From: Eledone cirrhosa | Taxonomy: Eukaryota > Mollusca > Cephalopoda > Octopoda > Eledonidae | Length of the DNA: 64,000 bases | Reading direction: 5' to 3' | Assembly: GCA_964016885.1 (NCBI GenBank) | Contig: OZ024744.1 | Location: forward strand, 24,040,798-24,104,797 | Shown here: in pieces, positions 10,155 to 23,833 of the stretch | Numbering within the stretch: the first letter of the stretch is position 1 | Layout: every line of letters begins with the position of its first letter | Program-made: the position numbers and the translations under genes | Notes under the pieces: generated by a model | Databases searched by the model: none | What the model saw: only the letters and a program-made list of their open reading frames with translations | What the model was told of the DNA's origin: nothing

Positions 10155-13100
10155 TTTTAACAACAGCTGAATCTTAAGATAAACTCGTTTTAACAACAGT
10201 TGAATCTTAAGATAAACCTCGTTTTAACAACATTTGAATCTTAAGAACTGACTCGTTTTAACAACAGCTGCATCTTAAGGTAAAACTCGTTTTAACAACA
10301 GTTAAATCTTAAGAACTGACTCGTTTTATCAACAGTTCAACCTGAAGAACTGACTCGTTTTAACAACAGTTGAATCTTTAAATAAAACTCGTTTTAACAA
10401 CAGTTGAATCTTAAGAACTGACTCGTTTTAACAACAGTTGAATCTTAAGATAAAACTCGTTTTAACAACAGCTGAATCTTAAGATAAAACTCGTTTTAAC
10501 AACAGTTGAATCTTAAGAACTGACTCGTTTTAACAACAGGTGGATCTTAAGAACTGACTGGTTTTAACAACAGTTGAATCTTAAATAAAACTCGTTTTAA
10601 CAAAGGTTGAATATTAAGAACTGACTCGTTTTAAACAACAGTTGAATCTTAAGATAAAATTCGTTTTAACAAAAGTTGAATCTTACGAACTGACTCGTTT
10701 TAACAATAGTTGTCTCTTAAGATAAAACTCGTTTTAACAACAGTTGAATTTTAAAACTGACTCGTTTTAACAACAGTTCAAACTTAAGAACTGATTCGTT
10801 TTAACAACAGTTGAATCTTAAAGTAAAATTCGTTTAACAACAGTTGAATCTTAAGGACTGGCTCGTTTTAACATCACATGTATATTATGATAAAACTCGT
10901 TTTAACAACAGCTGTATCTTAAGAACTGACTCGATATAACAACAGTTGAATCTTAAGAACTACCTCGTTTTAACAACAGTTGAATGTTAAGAACTGACTC
11001 GTTTTAACAACAGTTCAATCTTAAGATAAAACTGATTATAACAACAGTTGCCTCTTAAGAACTGACTTGTTTTAACAACAGTTGGATCTTAAGAACTGAC
11101 TCGTTTTAACGACAGATGAATCTTATGATAAAACTCGTTTTAACAACAATTGAATCTTAAGAACTGATTCGTTTTAACAACAGTTGAATGTTAAGATAAA
11201 ACTAGTTTTAACAACAGTTGAATCTTAAGAACTGACTCGTTTTAACAACAGTTGAAACTTCAAATAAAACTCGTTTTAACAACAGTTGAATCTTAAGAAC
11301 TGACTCATTTTAACAACAGTTCAATCTTAAGAACTGATTCGTTTTAACAACAGTTGAATCTTAAGATAAAACTAGTTTTAATAACTGTTGAATCTTAAGA
11401 TAAAACTCGTTTTAACAAGAGTTGAATCTTAAGAACTGACTCGTTTTAGCAACAGTTGAATCTTAAATAAAACTCGTTTTAACAACAGTTGAATCTTAAG
11501 AACTGACTCGTTTTAACAACAGTTGAATCTTAAGAACTGACTGGTTTTAACAACAGATGAATCTCAAGAACTGACTCGTTTTAACAACAGTTCAACCTTA
11601 AGAACTGACTAGTTTTAACAACAGTTGAATCTCAAGAACTGACTCGTTTTAACAACAGTTGAATCTTAAGATAAAACTCGTTTTAACAACAGTTGAATCT
11701 TAAGAAATGACTCGTTTTAATAACAGTTGAATCTTAAGAACTGACTCGTTTTAACAACAGTTCAACCTTAAGAACTGACTCGTTGTAACAACAGTTGAAA
11801 CTTCGAATAAAACTCGTTTTAACCACAGTTGAATCTTAAGAACTGAATCATTTTAACAACAGTTGAATCTTAAGAACTGACTCGTGTTAACAACAATTGA
11901 ATCTTAAGATAAAACTCGTTTTAACAAAAGTTGAATCTTAAGAACTGACTCGTTTTAACAACAGTTCAGCCTTAAGAACTGACTAGTTTTAACAACTGTT
12001 TAATCTTAGAATAAAACTCGTTTTAACAACAGTTGAATCATAAGAACTGATTCGTTTTAACAACAGTTGAATCTTAAGATAAAACTCGTTTTAACAACAA
12101 TTGAATCTTAAGAACTGACTCGTTTTAACAACGGCTGAATCTTAAGATAAAACTCGTTTTAACGACAGTTGAATCTTAAGAACTGACTCGTTTTATCAAC
12201 AGTTCAACCTTAAGAACTGACTCATTTTAACAACTGTTGAATCTTCAAATAAAACTCGTTTTAACAACAGTTGAATCTTAAGAACTGAATCGTTTTAACA
12301 TCAGCTGAATCTTAAGATAAACTCGTTTTAACAACAGTTGAATCTTAAGATAAATCTCGTTTTAACAACATTTGAATCTTAAGAACTGACTCGTTTTAAC
12401 AACAGCTGAATCTTAAGATAAAACTCGTTTTAACAACAGTTAAATCTTATGAACTGACTCGTTTTAACAACAGTTGAATCTTAAGAACTGACTCGTTTTA
12501 ACAACAGGTGAATCTTAAGAACTGACTGGTTTTAACAACAGTTGAATCTTAAATAAAACTCGTTTTAACAAAGGTTGAATATTAAGAACTGACTCGTTTT
12601 AAACAACAGTTGAATCTTAAGATAAAATTCGTTTTAACAACAGTTGAATCTTAAGAACTGATTCGTTTTAACAACAGTTCAACCTAAGAACAGACTCGTT
12701 TTAACAACAGTTGAATCTTAAATAAAACTCGTTTTAACAACAGTTGAATCTTAAGAACTGACTCGTTTTAACAACAGTTGAATCTTAAGAACTGACTGGT
12801 TTTAACAACAGATGAATCTTAAGAACTGACTCGTTTTAACAACAGTTCAACCTTAAGAACTGACTAGTTTTAACAACAGTTGAATCTCAAGAACTGACTC
12901 GTTTTAACAACAGATGAATCTTGAGATAAAACTCGTTTTAACAACAGTTGAATCTTAAGAAATGACTCGTTTTAATAACAGTTGAATCTTAAGAACTGAC
13001 TCGTTTTAACAACAGTTCAACCTGAAGAACTGACTCGTTGTAACAACAGTTGAAACTTCAAATAAAACTCGTTTTAACCACAGTTGAATCTTAAGAACTG

Positions 13101-13846
13101 AATCATTTTAACAACAGTTGAATCTTAAGAACTGACTCGTGTTAACAACAATTGAATCTTCAGATAAAACTCGTTTTAACAAAAGTTGAATCTTAAGAAC
13201 TGACTCGTTTTAACAACAGTTCAACCTTAAGAACTGACTAGTTTTAACAACAGTTTAATCTCAGAATAAAATTCGTTTTAACAACAGTTGAATCTTAAGA
13301 ACTGACTCGTTTTAACAAAAGTTGAATCTTACGAACTGACTCGTTTTAACAATAGATGTCTCTTAAGATAAAACTCGTTTTAACAACAGTTGAATTTTAA
13401 AACTGACTCGTTTTAACAACAGTTCAAACTTAAGAACTGATTCGTTTTAACAACAGTTGAATCTTAAAATAAAATTCGTTTAACAACAGTTGAATCTTAA
13501 GAACTGGCTCGTTTTAACATCACATGTATATTATGATAAAACTCGTTTTAACAACAGCTGTATCTTAAGAGCTGACTCGATATAACAACAGTTGAATCTT
13601 AAGAACTACCTAGTTTTAACAACAGTTGAATGTTAAGAACTGACTCGTTTTAACAACAGTTCAATCTTAAGATAAAACTGATTATAACAACAGTTGCATC
13701 TTAAGAACTGAGATTGTTTTAACAACAGTTGAATCTGAAGAACTGACTCGTTTTAACAACAGTTGAATCTGAAGATAAAACTCGTTTAACAACAGTTGAA
13801 TCTTAAGAACTGACTCGTTTTAACGACAGATGAATCTTATGATAAA
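10155..13846 (+). repeat. 3.7-kb higher-order block, copy 1
   Basis: Matches 23,834-27,520 with a constant offset of 13,674 over its whole length, so no net indel separates the copies. Shared private variants are gaatctttaaat (10,372 / 24,046), caggtggatc (10,537 / 24,211), cttaaagtaaaattcg and cttaaggactggctcg (about 10,830 and 24,500), and caacggctgaatc (about 12,130 and 25,804). Visible differences include aaggtaaaactcg here (10,277) against aagataaaactcg and cttatgaactg here (12,440) against cttaagaactg. Its right part overlaps the start of the second 8-kb block. Confidence 0.85.
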
Positions 13847-13891
13847 ACTCGTTTTAACAACAGTTGAATCTTCAAATTAAACTCTTTTTAA

Positions 13892-16335
13892 TAACAGTTG
13901 AATCATAAGAACTGATTCGTTTTAACAACAGTTGAATCTTAAGATAAAACTCATTTTAACAACAGTTGAATCTTAAGATAAAACTCGTTTTAACAACAGT
14001 TGAATCTTAAGAACTGACTCGTTTTAATAACAGTTGAATCTTCAAATAAAACTCGTTTTAACAACAGTTGAATCTTAAGAACTGATTCGTTTTAACAACA
14101 GCTGAATCTTAAGATAAACTCGTTTTAACAACAGTTGAATCTTAAGATAAACCTCGTTTTAACAACATTTGAATCTTAAGAACTGACTCGTTTTAACAAC
14201 AGCTGCATCTTAAGATAAAACTCGTTTTAACAACAGTTGAATCTTAAGAACTGACTCGTTTTATCAACAGTTCAACCTGAAGAATTACTCGTTTTAACAA
14301 CAGTTGAATCTTCAAATAAAACTCGTTTTAACAACAGTTGAATCTTAAGAACTGACTCGTTTTAACAACAGTTGAATCTTAAGATAAAACTCGTTTTAAC
14401 AACAGCTGAATCTTAAGATAAAACTCGTTTTAACAACAGTTGAATCTTAAGAACTGACTCGTTTTAACAACAGGTGAATCTTAAGAACTGACTGGTTTTA
14501 ACAACAGTTGAATCTTAAATAAAACTCGTTTTAACAAAGGTTGAATATTAAGAACTGACTCGTTTTAAACAACAGTTGAATCTTAAGATAAAATTCGTTT
14601 TAACAAAAGTTGAATCTTACGAACTGACTCGTTTTAACAATAGTTGTCTCTTAAGATAAAACTCGTTTTAACAACAGTTGAATCTTAAGAACTGACTCGT
14701 TTTAACGACAGATGAATCTTATGATAAAACTCGTTTTAACAACAATTGAATCTTAAGAACTGATTCGTTTTAACAACAGTTGAATCTTAAGATAAAACTA
14801 GTTTTAACAACAGTTGAATCTTAAGAACTGACTCGTTTTAACAACAGTTGAAACTTCAAATAAAACTCGTTTTAACAACAGTTGAATCTTAAGAACTGAC
14901 TCATTTTAACAACAGTTCAATCTTAAGAACTGATTCGTTTTAACAACAGTTGAATCTTAAGATAAAACTAGTTTTAATAACTGTTGAATCTTAAGATAAA
15001 ACTCGTTTTAACAAGAGTTGAATCTTAAGAACTGACTCGTTTTAACAACAGTTGAATCTTAAATAAAACTCGTTTTAACAACAGTTGAATCTTAAGAACT
15101 GACTCGTTTTAACAACAGTTGAATCTTAAGAACTGACTGGTTTTAACAACAGATGAATCTTAAGAACTGACTCGTTTTAACAACAGTTCAACCTTAAGAA
15201 CTGACTAGTTTTAACAACAGTTGAATCTCAAGAACTGACTCGTTTTAACAACAGTTGAATCTTAAGATAAAACTCGTTTTAACAACAGTTGAATCTTAAG
15301 AAATGACTCGTTTTAATAACAGTTGAATCTTAAGAACTGACTCGTTTTAACAACAGTTCAACCTAAAGAACTGACTCGTTGTAACAACAGTTGAAACTTC
15401 AAATGAAACTCGTTTTAACCACAGTTGAATCTTAAGAACTGAATCATTTTAACAACAGTTGAATCTTAAGAACTGACTCGTGTTAACAACAATTGAATCT
15501 TAAGATAAAACTCGTTTTAACAAAAGTTGAATCTTAAGAACTGACTCGTTTTAACAACAGTTCAACCTTAAGAACTGACTAGTTTTAACAACAGTTTAAT
15601 CTTAGAATAAAACTCGTTTTAACAACAGTTGAATCATAAGAACTGATTCGTTTTAACAACAGTTGAATCTTAAGAACTGACTCGTTTTAACAACAGCTGA
15701 ATCTTAAGATAAAACTCGTTTTAACGACAGTTGAATCTTAAGAACTGACTCGTTTCATCAACAGTTCAACCTTAAGAACTGACTCATTTTAACAACAGTT
15801 GAATCTTCAAATAAAACTCGTTTTAACAACAGTTGAATCTTAAGAACTGATTCGTTTTAACATCAGCTGAATCTTAAGATAAACTCGTTTTAACAACAGT
15901 TGAATCTTAAGATAAACCTCGTTTTAACAACATTTGAATCTTAAGAACTGACTCGTTTTAACAACAGCTGAATCTTAAGATAAAACTCTTTTTAACAACA
16001 GTTGAATCTTAAGAACTGACTCGTTTTATCAACAGTTCAACCTGAAGAACTGACTCGTTTTAACAACAGTTGAATCTTCAAATAAAACTCGTTTTAACAA
16101 CAGTTGAATCTTAAGAACTGACTCGTTTTAACAACAGTTGAATCTTAAGATAAAACTCGTTTTAACAACAGTTGAATCTTAAGAACTGACTCGTTTTAAC
16201 AACAGGTGAATCTTAAGAACTGACTGGTTTTAACAACAGTTGAATCTTAAATAAAACTCGTTTTAACAAAGGTTGAATATTAGGAACTGACTCGTTTTAA
16301 ACAACAGTTGAATCTTAAGATAAAATTCGTTTTAA
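13892..16335 (+). repeat. 2,444-bp higher-order unit, copy 3
   Basis: Corresponds to 3,917-6,360 at offset 9,975 and is directly followed by another copy. It carries the same ordered series of variant monomers and starts at the taacagttgaatcataag landmark. Confidence 0.85.
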
Positions 16336-18779
16336 TAACAGTTGAATCATAAGAACTGATTCGTTTTAACAACAGTTGAATCTTAAGATAAAACTCATTT
16401 TAACAACAGATGAATCTTAAGATAAAACTCGTTTTAACAACAGTTGAATCTTAAGAACTGACTCGTTTTAATAACAGTTGAATCTTCAAATAAAACTCGT
16501 TTTAACAACAGTTGAATCTTAAGAACTGATTCGTTTTAACAACAGCTGAATCTTAAGATAAACTCGTTTTAACAACAGTTGAATCTTAAGATAAACCTCG
16601 TTTTAACAACATTTGAATCTTAAGAACTGACTCGTTTTAACAACAGCTGCATCTTAAGATAAAACTCGTTTTAACAACAGTTGAATCTTAAGAACTGACT
16701 CGTTTTATCAACAGTTCAACCTGAAGAATTACTCGTTTTAACAACAGTTGAATCTTCAAATAAAACTCGTTTTAACAACAGTTGAATCTTAAGAACTGAC
16801 TCGTTTTAACAACAGTTGAATCTTAAGATAAAACTCATTTTAACAACAGCTGAATCTTAAGATAAAACTCGTTTTAACAACAGTTGAATCTTAAGAACTG
16901 ACTCGTTTTAACAACAGGTGAATCTTAAGAACTGACTGGTTTTAACAACAGTTGAATCTTAAATAAAACTCGTTTTAACAAAGGTTGAATATTAAGAACT
17001 GACTCGTTTTAAACAACAGTTGAATCTTAAGATAAAATTCGTTTTAACAAAAGTTGAATCTTACGAACTGACTCGTTTTAACAATAGTTGTCTCTTAAGA
17101 TAAAACTCGTTTTAACAACAGTTGAATCTTAAGAACTGACTCGTTTTAACGACAGATGAATCTTATGATAAAACTCGTTTTAACAACAATTGAATCTTAA
17201 GAACTGATTCGTTTTAACAACAGTTGAATCTTAAGATAAAACTAGTTTTAACAACAGTTGAATCTTAAGAACTGACTCGTTTTAACAACAGTTGAAACTT
17301 CAAATAAAACTCGTTTTAACAACAGTTGAATCTTAAGAACTGACTCATTTTAACAACAGTTCAATCTTAAGAACTGATTCGTTTTAACAACAGTTGAATC
17401 TTAAGATAAAACTAGTTTTAATAACTGTTGAATCTTAAGATAAAACTCGTTTTAACAAGAGTTGAATCTTAAGAACTGACTCGTTTTAACAACAGTTGAA
17501 TCTTAAATAAAACTCGTTTTAACAACAGTTGAATCTTAAGAACTGACTCGTTTTAACAACAGTTGAATCTTAAGAACTGACTGGTTTTAACAACAGATGA
17601 ATCTTAAGAACTGACTCGTTTTAACAACAGTTCAACCTTAAGAACTGACTAGTTTTAACAACAGTTGAATCTCAAGAACTGACTCGTTTTAACAACAGTT
17701 GAATCTTAAGATAAAACTCGTTTTAACAACAGTTGAATCTTAAGAAATGACTCGTTTTAATAACAGTTGAATCTTAAGAACTGACTCGTTTTAACAACAG
17801 TTCAACCTAAAGAACTGACTCGTTGTAACAACAGTTGAAACTTCAAATGAAACTCGTTTTAACCACAGTTGAATCTTAAGAACTGAATCATTTTAACAAC
17901 AGTTGAATCTTAAGAACTGACTCGTGTTAACAACAATTGAATCTTAAGATAAAACTCGTTTTAACAAAAGTTGAATCTTAAGAACTGACTCGTTTTAACA
18001 ACAGTTCAACCTTAAGAACTGACTAGTTTTAACAACAGTTTAATCTTAGAATAAAACTCGTTTTAACAACAGTTGAATCATAAGAACTGATTCGTTTTAA
18101 CAACAGTTGAATCTTAAGAACTGACTCGTTTTAACAACAGCTGAATCTTAAGATAAAACTCGTTTTAACGACAGTTGAATCTTAAGAACTGACTCGTTTC
18201 ATCAACAGTTCAACCTTAAGAACTGACTCATTTTAACAACAGTTGAATCTTCAAATAAAACTCGTTTTAACAACAGTTGAATCTTAAGAACTGATTCGTT
18301 TTAACATCAGCTGAATCTTAAGATAAACTCGTTTTAACAACAGTTGAATCTTAAGATAAACCTCGTTTTAACAACATTTGAATCTTAAGAACTGACTCGT
18401 TTTAACAACAGCTGAATCTTAAGATAAAACTCTTTTTAACAACAGTTGAATCTTAAGAACTGACTCGTTTTATCAACAGTTCAACCTGAAGAACTGACTC
18501 GTTTTAACAACAGTTGAATCTTCAAATAAAACTCGTTTTAACAACAGTTGAATCTTAAGAACTGACTCGTTTTAACAACAGTTGAATCTTAAGATAAAAC
18601 TCGTTTTAACAACAGTTGAATCTTAAGAACTGACTCGTTTTAACAACAGGTGAATCTTAAGAACTGACTGGTTTTAACAACAGTTGAATCTTAAATAAAA
18701 CTCGTTTTAACAAAGGTTGAATATTAGGAACTGACTCGTTTTAAACAACAGTTGAATCTTAAGATAAAATTCGTTTTAA
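16336..18779 (+). repeat. 2,444-bp higher-order unit, copy 4
   Basis: Direct tandem partner of 13,892-16,335, with the same length because the ctagttttaataactg monomer is retained near 17,405. It ends, like copy 2, at the change from taacagttgaatcataag to caacagttgaatcttaag at 18,780. Confidence 0.85.
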
Positions 18780-20419
18780 CAACAGTTGAATCTTAAGAAC
18801 TGACTCGTTTTAACAACAGTTGAATCTTAAGAACTGACTGGTTTTAACAACAGATGAATCTTAAGAACTGACTCGTTTTAACAACAGTTCAACCTTAAGA
18901 ACTGACTAGTTTTAACAACAGTTGAATCTCAAGAACTGACTCGTTTTAACAACAGTTGAATCTTGAGATAAAACTCGTTTTAACAACAGTTGAATCTTAA
19001 GAAATGACTCGTTTTAATAACAGTTGAATCTTAGGAACTGACTCGTTTTAACAACAGTTCAACCTGAAGAACTGACTCGTTGTAACAACAGTTGAAACTT
19101 CAAATAAAACTCGTTTTACCCACAGTTGAATCTTACGAACTGAATCATTTTAACAACAGTTGAATCTTAAGAACTGACTCGTGTTTACAACAATTGAATC
19201 TTAAGATAAAACTCGTTTTAACAAAAGTTGAATCTTAAGAACTGACTCGTTTTAACAACAGTTCAACCTTAAGAACTGACTAGTTTTAACAACAGTTTAA
19301 TCTTAGAATAAAAATCGTTTTAACAACAGTTGAATCTTAAGAACTGACTCGTTTTAACAAAAGTTGAATCTTACGAACTGACTCGTTTTAACAATAGTTG
19401 TCTCTAAAGATAAAACTCGTTTTAACAACAGTTGAATTTTAAAACTGACTCGTTTTAACAACAGTTCTAACTTAAGAACTGATTCGTTTTAACAACAGTT
19501 GAATCTTAAAATAAAATTCGTTTAACAACAGTTGAATCTTAAGAACTGGCTCGTTTTAACATCACATGTATATTATGATAAAACTCGTTTTAACAACAGC
19601 TGTATCTTAAGAAATGACTCGATATAACAACAGTTGAATCTTAAGAACTACCTAGTTTTAACAACAGTTGAATGTTAAGAACTGACTCGTTTTAACAACA
19701 GTTCAATCTTAAGATAAAACTGATTATAACAACAGTTGCATCTTAAGAACTGACTTGTTTTAACAACAGTTGAATCTGAAGAACTGAGTCGTTTTAACAA
19801 CAGTTGAATCTGAAGATAAAACTCGTTTAACAACAGTTGAATCTTAAGAACTGACTCGTTTTAACGACAGATGAATCTTATGATAAAACTCGTTTTAACA
19901 ACAGTTGAATCTTCAAATTAAACTCGTTTTAACAACAGTTGAATCATAAGAACTGATTCGTTTTAACAACAGTTGACTCTTAAGATAAAACTCATTTTAA
20001 CAACAGTTGAATCTTAAGATAAAACTCGTTTTAACAACAGTTGAATTTTAAAACTGACTCGTTTTAACAACAGTTCAAACTTAAGAACTGATTCGTTTTA
20101 ATAACAGTTGAATCTTCAAATAAAACTCGTTTTAACAACAGTTGAATCTTAAGAACTGATTCGTTTTAACAACAGCTGAATCTTAAGATAAACTCGTTTT
20201 AACAACAGTTGAATCTTAAGATAAACCTCGTTTTAACAACATTTGAATCTTAAGAACTGACTCGTTTTAACAACAGCTGCATCTTAAGATAAAACTCGTT
20301 TTAACAACAGTTAAATCTTAAGAACTGACTCGTTTTATCAACAGTTCAACCTGAAGAACTGACTCGTTTTAACAACAGTTGAATCTTTAAATAAAACTCG
20401 TTTTAACAACAGTTGAATC

Positions 20420-23400
20420 TTAAGAACTGAATCATTTTAACAACAGTTGAATCTTAAGAACTGACTCGTGTTAACAACAATTGAATCTTCAGATAAAACT
20501 CGTTTTAACAAAAGTTGAATCTTAAGAACTGACTCGTTTTAACAACAGTTCAACCTTAAGAACTGACTAGTTTTAACAACAGTTTAATCTCAGAATAAAA
20601 TTCGTTTTAACAACAGTTGAATCTTAAGAACTGACTCGTTTTAACAAAAGTTGAATCTTACGAACTGACTCGTTTTAACAATAGATGTCTCTTAAGATAA
20701 AACTCGTTTTAACAACAGTTGAATTTTAAAACTGACTCGTTTTAACAACAGTTCAAACTTAAGAACTGATTCGTTTTAACAACAGTTGAATCTTAAAATA
20801 AAATTCGTTTAACAACAGTTGAATCTTAAGAACTGGCTCGTTTTAACATCACATGTATATTATGATAAAACTCGTTTTAACAACAGCTGTATCTTAAGAG
20901 CTGACTCGATATAACAACAGTTGAATCTTAAGAACTACCTAGTTTTAACAACAGTTGAATGTTAAGAACTGACTCGTTTTAACAACAGTTCAATCTTAAG
21001 ATAAAACTGATTATAACAACAGTTGCATCTTAAGAACTGAGATTGTTTTAACAACAGTTGAATCTGAAGAACTGACTCGTTTTAACAACAGTTGAATCTG
21101 AAGATAAAACTCGTTTAACAACAGTTGAATCTTAAGAACTGACTCGTTTTAACGACAGATGAATCTTATGATAAAACTCGTTTTAACAACAGTTGAATCT
21201 TCAAATTAAACTCTTTTTAATAACAGTTGAATCATAAGAACTGATTCGTTTTAACAACAGTTGAATCTTAAGATAAAACTCATTTTAACAACAGTTGAAT
21301 CTTAAGATAAAACTCGTTTTAACAACAGTTGAATCTTAAGAACTGACTCGTTTTAATAACAGTTGAATCTTCAAATAAAACTCGTTTTAACAACAGTTGA
21401 ATCTTAAGAACTGATTCGTTTTAACAACAGCTGAATCTTAAGATAAACTCGTTTTAACAACAGTTGAATCTTAAGATAAACCTCGTTTTAACAACATTTG
21501 AATCTTAAGAACTGACTCGTTTTAACAACAGCTGCATCTTAAGATAAAACTCGTTTTAACAACAGTTGAATCTTAAGAACTGACTCGTTTTATCAACAGT
21601 TCAACCTGAAGAATTACTCGTTTTAACAACAGTTGAATCTTCAAATAAAACTCGTTTTAACAACAGTTGAATCTTAAGAACTGACTCGTTTTAACAACAG
21701 TTGAATCTTAAGATAAAACTCGTTTTAACAACAGCTGAATCTTAAGATAAAACTCGTTTTAACAACAGTTGAATCTTAAGAACTGACTCGTTTTAACAAC
21801 AGGTGAATCTTAAGAACTGACTGGTTTTAACAACAGTTGAATCTTAAATAAAACTCGTTTTAACAAAGGTTGAATATTAAGAACTGACTCGTTTTAAACA
21901 ACAGTTGAATCTTAAGATAAAATTCGTTTTAACAAAAGTTGAATCTTACGAACTGACTCGTTTTAACAATAGTTGTCTCTTAAGATAAAACTCGTTTTAA
22001 CAACAGTTGAATCTTAAGAACTGACTCGTTTTAACGACAGATGAATCTTATGATAAAACTCGTTTTAACAACAATTGAATCTTAAGAACTGATTCGTTTT
22101 AACAACAGTTGAATCTTAAGATAAAACTAGTTTTAACAACAGTTGAATCTTAAGAACTGACTCGGTTTAACAACAGTTGAAACTTCAAATAAAACTCGTT
22201 TTAACAACAGTTGAATCTTAAGAACTGACTCATTTTAACAACAGTTCAATCTTAAGAACTGATTCGTTTTAACAACAGTTGAATCTTAAGATAAAACTAG
22301 TTTTAATAACTGTTGAATCTTAAGATAAAACTCGTTTTAACAAGAGTTGAATCTTAAGAACTGACTCGTTTTAACAACAGTTGAATCTTAAATAAAACTC
22401 GTTTTAACAACAGTTGAATCTTAAGAACTGACTCGTTTTAACAACAGTTGAATCTTAAGAACTGACTGGTTTTAACAACAGATGAATCTTAAGAACTGAC
22501 TCGTTTTAACAACAGTTCAACCTTAAGAACTGACTAGTTTTAACAACAGTTGAATCTCAAGAACTGACTCGTTTTAACAACAGTTGAATCTTAAGATAAA
22601 ACTCGTTTTAACAACAGTTGAATCTTAAGAAATGACTCGTTTTAATAACAGTTGAATCTTAAGAACTGACTCGTTTTAACAACAGTTCAACCTAAAGAAC
22701 TGACTCGTTGTAACAACAGTTGAAACTTCAAATGAAACTCGTTTTAACCACAGTTGAATCTTAAGAACTGAATCATTTTAACAACAGTTGAATCTTAAGA
22801 ACTGACTCGTGTTAACAACAATTGAATCTTAAGATAAAACTCGTTTTAACAAAAGTTGAATCTTAAGAACTGACTCGTTTTAACAACAGTTCAACCTTAA
22901 GAACTGACTAGTTTTAACAACAGTTTAATCTTAGAATAAAACTCGTTTTAACAACAGTTGAATCATAAGAACTGATTCGTTTTAACAACAGTTGAATCTT
23001 AAGAACTGACTCGTTTTAACAACAGCTGAATCTTAAGATAAAACTCGTTTTAACGACAGTTGAATCTTAAGAACTGACTCGTTTCATCAACAGTTCAACC
23101 TTAAGAACTGACTCATTTTAACAACAGTTGAATCTTCAAATAAAACTCGTTTTAACAACAGTTGAATCTTAAGAACTGATTCGTTTTAACATCAGCTGAA
23201 TCTTAAGATAAACTCGTTTTAACAACAGTTGAATCTTAAGATAAACCTCGTTTTAACAACATTTGAATCTTAAGAACTGACTCGTTTTAACAACAGCTGA
23301 ATCTTAAGATAAAACTCTTTTTAACAACAGTTGAATCTTAAGAACTGACTCGTTTTATCAACAGTTCAACCTGAAGAACTGACTCGTTTTAACAACAGTT

Positions 23401-23569
23401 GAATCTTCAAATAAAACTCGTTTTAACAACAGTTGAATCTTAAGAACTGACTCGTTTTAACAACAGTTGAATCTTAAGATAAAACTCGTTTTAACAACAG
23501 TTGAATCTTAAGAACTGACTCGTTTTAACAACAGGTGAATCTTAAGAACTGACTGGTTTTAACAACAGT
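20420..23569 (+). repeat. 3.15-kb block copied from the 13.1-16.2 kb type, with a partial 2.44-kb unit
   Basis: Aligns to 13,091-16,240 with a constant offset of 7,329 (checked at gaactgaatcatt, 13,095 / 20,424, and cttcaaattaaactc, 13,866 / 21,195). It includes a fifth, incomplete copy of the 2.44-kb unit from 21,221 to 23,569, cut about 95 bp before its expected end. A private change is ctcggtttaac near 22,160. At 23,570 the sequence switches to the gtttaatcttagaataaaactcg context found near 15,598 and 18,041. Confidence 0.82.
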
Positions 23570-23833
23570 TTAATCTTAGAATAAAACTCGTTTTAACAAC
23601 AGTTGAATCATAAGAACTGATTCGTTTTAACAACAGTTGAATCTTAAGAACTGACTCGTTTTAACAACAGCTGAATCTTAAGATAAAACTCGTTTTAACG
23701 ACAGTTGAATCTTAAGAACTGACTCGTTTCATCAACAGTTCAACCTTAAGAACTGACTCATTTTAACAACAGTTGAATCTTCAAATAAAACTCGTTTTAA
23801 CAACAGTTGAATCTTAAGAACTGATTCGTTTTA

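Larger units (their letters stand above)
2480..10412 (+). repeat. 8-kb higher-order block, copy 1
   Basis: This stretch matches 12,455-20,421 with an offset of 9,974, rising to 9,975 where the later copy has gaactgagattg for gaactgacttg (near 3,735), and to 10,009 after a single monomer missing here around 7,430. Shared landmarks include cttcaaattaaactc (3,891 / 13,866), the shortened gaattactcg monomer (4,307 / 14,282), cttgagataaaactcg (8,952 / 18,961) and gaatctttaaataaa (10,372 / 20,381). It contains the 2.44-kb tandem pair listed separately. The copy ends where one side continues with gaactgactcg and the other with gaactgaatcatt. Confidence 0.85.
12455..20421 (+). repeat. 8-kb higher-order block, copy 2
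   Basis: The second copy of 2,480-10,412 (offset 9,974 to 10,009). It keeps the monomer that copy 1 lost around 7,430, so both of its internal 2.44-kb units are full length. One visible private change is tagttgtctctaaag at about 19,395, where the related copies have ctcttaag. The right edge at about 20,421 is a switch point: the sequence then continues as a copy of 13,095 onward. Confidence 0.85.
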